From positions 1-5,556 of the forward strand of contig JALVUT010000458.1 in the NCBI GenBank assembly GCA_027035445.1: 5,556 nt of DNA, written 5' to 3'. Shown here in pieces: positions 1 to 5,556 of this stretch. This stretch comes from Thermococcus sp. (lineage in GTDB: Archaea > Methanobacteriota_B > Thermococci > Thermococcales > Thermococcaceae). A model generated the notes under the pieces. It saw nothing but the letters and a program-made list of their open reading frames with translations, had not been told where the DNA came from and made no database searches. The position numbers were made by a program, and so were the translations under genes. Numbering within the stretch: position 1 is the first letter of the stretch; every line of letters begins with the position of its first letter.

Positions 1-1378
1 TCCTGTACTTCGGATGGTACCTGAGGATGTACTCCTTCCTGACGCGCTTGAGCTCGCTCTCCGGAAGCTCGGTAAGGAGTTCCCAGCCGAGGTCAAGGGT
101 TTCCTCGATGCTCCTGTCCTCGTCGTATCTCTGGGTGACGAACTCCCTCTCAAAGCGGTCAGCAAACTTGAGGTACTTCCTGTCGGTCTCACTCAATGCT
201 TCCTCACCGACGACGGCGACTAGATCCCTGAGGGATCTGCCTTCGGCGTAGGCCGCGTAGAGCTGCTGGCTTAGCTGTGGGTGGTCCTCTCTCGTCATTC
301 CCTTTCCGATACCGTCCTTCATCAGACGGCTCAGGCTCGGAAGGACATCGATAGGTGGGTAGACGCCCTTCCTGTGCAGTTCCCTGCTGAGAACTATCTG
401 CCCTTCGGTGATGTAGCCGGTTAAATCTGGAATCGGGTGGGTGATGTCGTCGTCAGGCATCGTCAGGATGGGCACCTGTGTTATTGAGCCTTTCCTGCCC
501 CTGACACGGCCCGCACGCTCATAGATTGTAGCAAGGTCAGTGTACATGTAACCGGGATAACCTCTCCTGCCTGGAACCTCTTCCCTTGCCGCCGAGATCT
601 CACGGAGCGCTTCCGCGTAGTTGGTCATATCGGTGAGGATAACCAAAACCTGCATGTCGTGGTCGTAGGCGAGGTACTCGGCAACCGTCAAAGCCATGCG
701 GGGTGTGATGATACGCTCGATTGCCGGGTCATCGGCAAGGTTGAGGAAGAGGACTGCCCTCTCTATTGCCCCGGTCTCCTCAAAGCTCTTTTTGAAGAAG
801 TTGGCCTCCTCATAGGTGATGCCCATTGCAGTGAAGACAACGGCAAACTGCTCTTCCTCGCCAAGGACCTTTGCCTGCCTGGCTATCTGAGCGGCGAGCA
901 TATTGTGGGGAAGACCTGAACCGCTGAATATCGGGAGCTTCTGACCGCGAATGAGGGTGTTCATCCCGTCCAGGGCTGAGATACCTGTCTGGATGAAGTC
1001 CCTTGGATAGGCCCTCGCGACGGGATTGAGGGGGGCACCATGGACATCGCGTCTGTCCTCCGGAATGATCTCCGGGCCACCATCGATGGGTCTGCCAATG
1101 CCGTTGAAGACCCTACCAAGCATATCCATCGAAACGGGCACCTTAAGGGTCTCGCCGGTGAAGCGGACACGCGTTGTTTTGACGTCGAGATCCCTCGTGC
1201 CCTCGAAGACCTGGACGATGGCCATATCCTGTCTGGCCTCGAGAACCTGTCCCTTTCTTTTCTCACCGCCGGTGGTCTCAATCTCAACGACCTCACTGTA
1301 GGCAACGCCCCTGACGCCCTGGACAATCATGAGAGGTCCGTAAATCTTGCTAACGGTTGAGTATTCCATTCCCGGCAT
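1..1378 (-). CDS. atpB: A-type ATP synthase subunit B (3' end cut by the window edge)
   Basis: This is the non-catalytic nucleotide-binding subunit that alternates with A in the A3B3 head. I translated it by hand: 459 codons are open from the ATG to the left edge, ending at HPKYR, where the family is only a few residues from its stop. Residues 1-75 are the N-terminal beta barrel. The central domain carries SGSGLPHN (152-159) where A has a true P-loop; the Lys-Thr pair is absent, as is normal for B. Other marks are [14 protein letters not shown] (248-261), YERAGR (286-291) and PSLSRL, whose Arg351 corresponds to the arginine that reaches into the A-subunit catalytic site in E. hirae and Thermus. 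A helical C-terminal domain follows. The start at 1378 is preferred over the in-frame Met four codons later because GGGGGT lies 6 nt upstream and the family begins MPGMEYS. The A stop is 3 nt away, so the two genes are co-transcribed. Confidence 0.97.
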   Translation of the reverse strand, partial: MPGMEYSTVSKIYGPLMIVQGVRGVAYSEVVEIETTGGEKRKGQVLEARQDMAIVQVFEGTRDLDVKTTRVRFTGETLKVPVSMDMLGRVFNGIGRPIDGGPEIIPEDRRDVHGAPLNPVARAYPRDFIQTGISALDGMNTLIRGQKLPIFSGSGLPHNMLAAQIARQAKVLGEEEQFAVVFTAMGITYEEANFFKKSFEETGAIERAVLFLNLADDPAIERIITPRMALTVAEYLAYDHDMQVLVILTDMTNYAEALREISAAREEVPGRRGYPGYMYTDLATIYERAGRVRGRKGSITQVPILTMPDDDITHPIPDLTGYITEGQIVLSRELHRKGVYPPIDVLPSLSRLMKDGIGKGMTREDHPQLSQQLYAAYAEGRSLRDLVAVVGEEALSETDRKYLKFADRFEREFVTQRYDEDRSIEETLDLGWELLTELPESELKRVRKEYILRYHPKYR

Positions 1379-1381
1379 TTT

Positions 1382-1390
1382 TCAACCCCC
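1382..1390 (-). promoter_or_regulatory. Ribosome binding site of subunit B, overlapping the A stop
   Basis: GGGGGTTGA encodes the final glycines and stop of A. GGGGGT is 6 nt before the B ATG at 1378. This spacing supports that start over the in-frame ATG at 1369. Confidence 0.65.
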
Positions 1391-3139
1391 GTACCTCTTA
1401 GAGAGCTCTTCAAATTGAGCGTTGGTCTCATCTATGAGCACCTTAACATCCTCAATCTCGGGCTTGTACTTCATACGACCTATCTTCTCCCTCACTGGAA
1501 GCTTGGCTATCTCCTCCACAGGGACACCGCGGTCAATGGCCTCCATGGTCTTCTCGTAGAAGTTGAGTATAACACGCATCATGGTTACCTGCTTCTTTGG
1601 CGGGCAGTATGTATCGACCTCGTCAAAGGCGTCCTGCTGGAGGTAGTCCTCACGTATCATCCTGGTGACTATGAGCACTGCCTTCTCCCTGTCCGGGAGA
1701 GCGTCGGGGCCGACAATACGGACTATCTCCTGGAGCTCGGCCTCCTTCTGAAGGAGAGCCAGGGCCCGGTCACGCATCTTCCTCCACTCCGGGTCGACGT
1801 TTTTGTGCCACCAACCCTGGATTGCATCCAGGTAGAGTGAGTAGCTCCTGAGCCAGTTGATGGCCGGGAAGTGCCTCCTCCTTGCCAAATCAGCATCGAG
1901 GGCCCAGAAGACCTTGACGACACGGAGGGTGTTCTGGACGACGGGCTCGCTGAAGTCACCACCGGGCGGCGAGACCGCGCCGATGACCGAAACGCTTCCA
2001 ATCCTATTGTCACTTCCCAGGGTGAGAACGCGGCCGGCCCTCTCGTAGAACTCGGCTATCTTGCTCGCGAGGTAGGCAGGGTACCCTTCCTCACCGGGCA
2101 TCTCCTCAAGACGACCCGAAATCTCACGGAGTGCCTCGGCCCACCTGCTCGTTGAGTCGGCCATGAGGGCAACGTCGTAGCCTTGGTCACGGAAGTACTC
2201 CGCTATGGTTATTCCAGTGTAGATGGAAGCCTCACGCGCAGCGACCGGCATGTTCGAGGTGTTGGCTATGAGGACCGTCCTCTCCATGAGTGGCTTTCCG
2301 GTCTTCGGGTCCTTGAGCTTCGGGAACTCCTCAAGGACATCCGTCATCTCGTTTCCGCGCTCGCCACACCCTATGTAGACGACAACCCTAGCATCGCTCC
2401 ACTTGGCCAGCTGATGCTGGGTGACTGTTTTTCCTGAACCGAACGGGCCGGGAATGGCCGCGGTGCCACCCTTGGCCTGGCTGAAGAACGTATCGATGGT
2501 TCTCTGACCGGTGATGAGTGGAACCTCCGGTGGGAGCTTGTTCTTGTAGGGCCTCTTCTTTCTGACCGGCCACCTCTGATACATTTTAATTTCCCTGATA
2601 TCCCCTGAAGGGGTTTTAACTTTCGCTATGACTTCCTCAATGCTGTAATCTCCTTCACCTGCTATTTCAACTATCTCCCCTTCTATTCCCGGCGGAACCA
2701 TAACCCTGTGCTCGATGATGCTTGTTTCCGGAACGACACCGAGGATGTCCCCGCCGTTTATCCTGTCCCCGACTCTAACCCTCGGTGTGAAGTGCCATTT
2801 CTTGTCCCTCGGCAGGGCCGGGGCGGTAAGACCCCTCGCTATGAAGTCTCCGCTTTTCTTCCTGAGAACCTCAAGGGGTCTTTGAATGCCATCGTACATT
2901 GCGGTGAGCAGTCCCGGACCTAGCTCGACACTGAGGGAGGCACCGGTTCCCTCAACTGGTTCACCCGGCCTTATTCCCGCGGTCTCCTCATAGACCTGAA
3001 TGACCGCCCTGTCACCCTCAAGACGGATTATTTCTCCTATGAGTCCCATCTTGCCAACGCGGACAAGCTCGTACATCTTGGAACCTCTCATTTCGTCCGC
3101 AACAACCAGCGGACCGGTAACTCTAATTATCCTCCCCAT
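1382..3139 (-). CDS. atpA: A-type ATP synthase catalytic subunit A
   Basis: This is the catalytic subunit that makes or hydrolyses ATP at the A/B interface on the cytoplasmic side. It has 585 residues, the normal length for an intein-free archaeal A subunit. The order is: beta barrel (1-75); the A-specific bulge or 'non-homologous region' (about 110-190); P-loop GPFGSGKT (231-238, Lys237); GCGERGNE (257-264) with the catalytic-region glutamate; VALMADST Walker B region (323-330); [17 protein letters not shown] (341-357); [10 protein letters not shown] (391-400); and a helical C-terminal domain. The start is fixed by an in-frame TGA (the F stop) three codons upstream, and a GAGGTGA Shine-Dalgarno lies 6 nt before the ATG. 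The protein begins MGRIIRVTG, slightly shorter than the [13 protein letters not shown] recall for P. horikoshii. Pyrococcus relatives carry an intein in this P-loop; here the loop is uninterrupted. Confidence 0.98.
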   Translation of the reverse strand: MGRIIRVTGPLVVADEMRGSKMYELVRVGKMGLIGEIIRLEGDRAVIQVYEETAGIRPGEPVEGTGASLSVELGPGLLTAMYDGIQRPLEVLRKKSGDFIARGLTAPALPRDKKWHFTPRVRVGDRINGGDILGVVPETSIIEHRVMVPPGIEGEIVEIAGEGDYSIEEVIAKVKTPSGDIREIKMYQRWPVRKKRPYKNKLPPEVPLITGQRTIDTFFSQAKGGTAAIPGPFGSGKTVTQHQLAKWSDARVVVYIGCGERGNEMTDVLEEFPKLKDPKTGKPLMERTVLIANTSNMPVAAREASIYTGITIAEYFRDQGYDVALMADSTSRWAEALREISGRLEEMPGEEGYPAYLASKIAEFYERAGRVLTLGSDNRIGSVSVIGAVSPPGGDFSEPVVQNTLRVVKVFWALDADLARRRHFPAINWLRSYSLYLDAIQGWWHKNVDPEWRKMRDRALALLQKEAELQEIVRIVGPDALPDREKAVLIVTRMIREDYLQQDAFDEVDTYCPPKKQVTMMRVILNFYEKTMEAIDRGVPVEEIAKLPVREKIGRMKYKPEIEDVKVLIDETNAQFEELSKRYGG

Positions 3140-3145
3140 CCTTCT

Positions 3146-3152
3146 TCACCTC
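3146..3152 (-). promoter_or_regulatory. Ribosome binding site of subunit A, containing the F stop
   Basis: GAGGTGA is the best Shine-Dalgarno match in the window and sits 6 nt before the A ATG. Its last three bases are the F stop codon, so a ribosome ending F stands on the site that recruits for A. Confidence 0.75.
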
Positions 3153-3454
3153 TTAAGCTCAACACCAATTGCCCTTCTAACTATCCCCTTAATGCTTTCT
3201 TCCCCGTAGTTCGTACCGGATCTGTCCGGCACTTGAAGAATGATTGGGAACGTAACGTCGGGTATCTCAATCCGCTGAGCCAGCCCCTCCGTTATGAGTA
3301 TGATTCCGATGTCCTCCCTTCCAATTAACTCGTCAATCTTGTTTCTGAGCCTTTCAAGCTCAAGTGAATCTGTATCAAAGGGATAAACCTCGTGGGCTCC
3401 GGCCAGCCTAAAACCCAGGGCCGTGTCCCGATCGCCAAGCACCGCGATTTTCAT
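3146..3454 (-). CDS. atpF: A-type ATP synthase subunit F
   Basis: This is the small central-stalk subunit that binds subunit D and is thought to influence catalytic activity. It has 102 residues, the usual length. The N-terminal strand [10 protein letters not shown], followed by TALGFRLAG (11-19), and the central [14 protein letters not shown] (49-62) give the alternating strand/helix pattern of the CheY-like F fold. The end, [16 protein letters not shown], is the basic C-terminal helix that packs against D in known structures. The ATG overlaps the C stop as ATGA (4 nt), which suggests termination-reinitiation coupling. The GGGTGGTG stretch just upstream is a moderate Shine-Dalgarno inside the C gene. 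The stop lies 6 nt before A. In Thermococcales gene naming this is atpF, which is unrelated to bacterial atpF (b subunit). Confidence 0.96.
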   Translation of the reverse strand: MKIAVLGDRDTALGFRLAGAHEVYPFDTDSLELERLRNKIDELIGREDIGIILITEGLAQRIEIPDVTFPIILQVPDRSGTNYGEESIKGIVRRAIGVELKR

Positions 3455-4551
3455 GCAACACCACCCACGATCTCCTTTATTCTCTCCGGTGGTACCCCAT
3501 CGTTGATCAGCTTTGCGATAGCCCTGAGCTTTCTGACCTCCCGATCCTTCCGCACGATGTAGTTGAGCGGGGTAGCGACGCTTAGGGGATAGAACCTTGT
3601 AAGTTCGCCCATACGGGCTACAATATGATCTTCGAGTGCCTTCTCCAGCACGCTGAGGTCCTTCTCAACTTCCTCCCTGACGTCACGTATTACAGGGCCA
3701 TACCTCGTCCCGTCCAGCTCCGCAAGGGCCATGCCAAGATCCTCAACATGGAGCATCGGATCAAGCTTTAAGGTCCCTCCTTTTATGAGGAGGGGCCTTA
3801 TCTCCTCAGCTGACATGTGGGCTGATTTTGCCCTTAAAACCGTCAGGATGTTAAGCTTGTCCACCTTAATCCTCACGAACTCCCCCAGGATTGTTCTCTC
3901 CTCCCCTTTTCTTGAGAGGGCGTAATCAAGGAGCTTTGAGTAGTGCATCCTGTACAGCTCCGTCTCAAACCCCTGGAGGCTGAGCTCGCCAAGCAGCAAC
4001 TTTTGATAGGGTTCCTCGTAGGGGGTACCCTCCAGGATCACGAGTATCTCCTCCATGCTCTTGGCCTCGGCCATCGCCTTTACCTTGGGAACCATGGTCC
4101 CTAGTTCTATGATGTAGTCGCTTGCGGACTCCCCCAAGTTCTTGGCCTTAACGACGCTGGCAATGTTCCTGATGTCCCACGCCTCAAGGAGGAGCCTGAA
4201 GAAGGGGCCAACCCTCTTGGGCAGGACATCAAACATCAGGGTGTAGGTTCCGGCTAGGGCTCTCTCAAGTCCCTTCTCAACCTCCTCAAGGCTGTACTCC
4301 GAAACGTCACTCAGATATTCCCTGTAATCGGTATCCTCAAGGCTGACGACGAAGTTGTTCAGGGTCCTGCTCTCCGCGAGCTCGTTGAACCTCTGCCCGG
4401 TGAGGAGCTTGGCCTCCATCGCGTTTATCCTTGCGTTAGGATACGAGTACGGGGTGTACTTGTATATGTAAGTGCCGGTCTTGTACACCACCCAGGTGAA
4501 CACGAGTGCAAGTGTCGTGTCAAGGATTCCGGTTATCGCTCCCGCTCCCAT
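3451..4551 (-). CDS. atpC: A-type ATP synthase subunit C (central stalk socket)
   Basis: Subunit C (V-type d homologue) is the funnel that joins the central stalk to the membrane c-ring. It has 366 residues from the ATG, or 367 from a GTG directly upstream at 4554. The ATG is preferred because GGGTGA sits 6 nt before it. Numbering here is from the GTG. Residues 3-31 are hydrophobic and precede YPNAR (38-42), which corresponds to the YLNAR near the start of the shorter Thermus C subunit. The fold is known for three-fold pseudo-symmetry, visible here as related helices [13 protein letters not shown] (126-138), [13 protein letters not shown] (231-243) and [20 protein letters not shown] (323-342). 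It looks more divergent than A, B or K. The stop overlaps the F start by 4 nt, and E ends 6 nt upstream of the ATG. Confidence 0.95.
   Translation of the reverse strand: MGAGAITGILDTTLALVFTWVVYKTGTYIYKYTPYSYPNARINAMEAKLLTGQRFNELAESRTLNNFVVSLEDTDYREYLSDVSEYSLEEVEKGLERALAGTYTLMFDVLPKRVGPFFRLLLEAWDIRNIASVVKAKNLGESASDYIIELGTMVPKVKAMAEAKSMEEILVILEGTPYEEPYQKLLLGELSLQGFETELYRMHYSKLLDYALSRKGEERTILGEFVRIKVDKLNILTVLRAKSAHMSAEEIRPLLIKGGTLKLDPMLHVEDLGMALAELDGTRYGPVIRDVREEVEKDLSVLEKALEDHIVARMGELTRFYPLSVATPLNYIVRKDREVRKLRAIAKLINDGVPPERIKEIVGGVA
3459..3466 (-). promoter_or_regulatory. Ribosome binding site of subunit F inside the C gene
   Basis: GGGTGGTG lies 4 nt before the F ATG, within the last codons of C. 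It is a moderate match to GGAGGTGAT. Together with the ATGA overlap it suggests that F is translated by ribosomes finishing C. Confidence 0.5.
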
Positions 4552-4553
4552 CA

Positions 4554-4563
4554 CTCCTCACCC
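4554..4563 (-). promoter_or_regulatory. Ribosome binding site of subunit C, containing the E stop
   Basis: GGGTGAGGAG precedes the adjacent GTG (4554) and ATG (4551) codons. The TGA inside it is the E stop codon. GGGTGA is 6 nt from the ATG but only 3 nt from the GTG, which favours the ATG as start. The last G is also the first base of the GTG. Confidence 0.6.
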
Positions 4564-5169
4564 AAACAGAGACTTGGCGATACGGGCTCTGAGGTCGCTC
4601 TCGAACCTTTCCATCCTCGCCTCAAATGTGTTGTCGACCCTGACACTGCCATCCTCACTCTCAACGATCACGCCACCTATGGTGCCAACGGGTTCACCGA
4701 GCTGAAGCTCCACAGTCCTCCCGGTCTTCCCGGCCAGTGCCTCCACGAACTCGTCTCTCCTGTCGTCCAATAACCTGAGGGTCCTCTCGTTGGACAGAAT
4801 AACGACCCTGGGGGTCTTGAGCTCGTTAACCGCCTCCGAAGTCAGGTCAACGAGCATCGAAAAGTACTCCCCATCTGGAAGCTGGGAGAGCCTCTCGTGG
4901 AGGGCGTTAATGACCTTTTGGATGAGTTCCTCCTGAACCTCAAGGCGCTTTTTCCTTACTTCAAGCTTGGCACCGGCTACTATGCGCTGTCTCTCTATCT
5001 CCGCCTGCGTTTGGGCTTTCCTGAGTATCCACTCAGCCCTGGCCTCGGCCCTTTTCTTCGCCTCCCCCTTGATCTTCTCGGCCTCTTCCTGGGCTTTCTT
5101 AAGCGTATACTGGATTTTTTGCTCCGCTTCTCTGTTGATCTCCTGGATTATACGCTCTGCTCCTTCCAT
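4558..5169 (-). CDS. atpE: A-type ATP synthase subunit E (peripheral stalk)
   Basis: Subunit E pairs with subunit H as a long coiled coil, forming the peripheral stalk that anchors A3B3 to membrane subunit I. It has 203 residues, normal for the archaeal family. Residues 1-95 are almost purely charged and alanine-rich helix (for example EEAEKIKGEAKKRAEARAEW, 28-47), with no membrane segment. Residues 100-203 form the globular domain that binds the top of A/B, including IGGVIVES (164-171) and DGSVRVDNTFEARMERF (173-189), the most conserved part of the family. The start has GGGGG 7 nt upstream. A 37-nt gap separates it from K, the widest spacing in the window, and C follows within 6 nt. Its partner H is not encoded here. 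Confidence 0.97.
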   Translation of the reverse strand: MEGAERIIQEINREAEQKIQYTLKKAQEEAEKIKGEAKKRAEARAEWILRKAQTQAEIERQRIVAGAKLEVRKKRLEVQEELIQKVINALHERLSQLPDGEYFSMLVDLTSEAVNELKTPRVVILSNERTLRLLDDRRDEFVEALAGKTGRTVELQLGEPVGTIGGVIVESEDGSVRVDNTFEARMERFESDLRARIAKSLFG

Positions 5170-5206
5170 CTCTATTCCCCCTTTAAGACAAGGAAAGTTG
5201 AAGGGC
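5170..5206 (-). other. 37-nt spacer between K and E
   Basis: This is the only spacer in the window longer than 6 nt. On the transcribed strand it holds a pyrimidine-rich stretch (TTTCCTTGTCTT, 5185-5196) followed by AAAGGGGG, which supplies the E ribosome binding site. Short pairings are possible between CCCTT (5201-5205) or CCTT (5190-5193) and AAGGG, which would cover that site, but they are only 4-5 bp. I see no TATA box or BRE. It may help set the different amounts of K (many copies per complex) and E (few copies), but that is inference. Confidence 0.4.
5177..5181 (-). promoter_or_regulatory. Ribosome binding site of subunit E
   Basis: GGGGG lies 7 nt before the E ATG at 5169. It is a purine-rich partial match to the archaeal consensus GGAGGTGAT and supports this start. 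Unlike several other sites in this operon, it is not joined to the preceding stop codon. Confidence 0.6.

Positions 5207-5556
<350 letters not shown>

Noticed and set aside
961..1360. Open frames of 91-121 codons on both strands (961-1326 minus; 1026-1301 and 1040-1360 plus)
   Set aside because: All overlap the B gene, which I translated without interruption in its own frame. These are shadows of its GC-biased codons.
1415..1840. 141-codon open frame on the plus strand
   Set aside because: It lies wholly antisense to the conserved A gene. Its product is leucine- and histidine-rich without a recognisable motif, and it follows the codon pattern of the opposite strand.
2582..2593. AT-rich AAATTAAAATGT on the minus strand, resembling a TATA box
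   Set aside because: It encodes conserved residues EIKMYQ inside subunit A, lacks a clear BRE, and there is no gene start at a suitable distance downstream.
3140..3148. Possible F-A fusion by readthrough, since the F stop is in the same frame as A with only two codons between
   Set aside because: The TGA is part of a strong Shine-Dalgarno for A, F and A are both full length on their own, and nothing suggests recoding of TGA.

Overview
The window is a run of archaeal A-type (A1AO) ATP synthase genes, all on the minus strand, so transcription runs from high to low coordinates. The order is K, E, C, F, A, B. This order, the subunit lengths and protein segments that look nearly identical to what I remember of Pyrococcus/Thermococcus proteins point to a member of the Thermococcales. 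Thermococcus is the best guess because the DNA is fairly GC-rich. No species is claimed, and no database search was possible.

Layout, in transcription order: the membrane rotor (c-ring) subunit K enters from the right edge and lacks its 5' end (5207-5556). After a 37-nt gap come the peripheral stalk subunit E (4558-5169), the central stalk/socket subunit C (3451-4551, or to 4554 with a GTG start), the regulatory central stalk subunit F (3146-3454), the catalytic subunit A (1382-3139) and the non-catalytic nucleotide-binding subunit B (1-1378). B leaves through the left edge with only its last few codons missing. Apart from the K-E gap, spacing runs from a 4-nt overlap to 6 nt. All five stop codons in the window are TGA. 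No promoter, terminator, RNA gene, repeat, CRISPR array or mobile element is visible. The operon promoter and the genes expected beside this set (subunits H and I upstream, D downstream) lie outside.

Together the products form a rotary machine. The K ring passes ions across the membrane. C couples the ring to the central stalk, which contains F and also D. A3B3 makes or hydrolyses ATP, and E helps hold A3B3 still. Visible residues in K match the sodium-binding set known from the four-helix c-subunits of Enterococcus hirae and Pyrococcus furiosus, so Na+ coupling is the favoured inference.

I found no undescribed system. This is a well-known core operon. The points worth a second look are fine detail: the K ion site and a misleading internal ATG, stop codons embedded in Shine-Dalgarno sequences, an intein-free P-loop in A, and a hydrophobic N-terminal extension on C.
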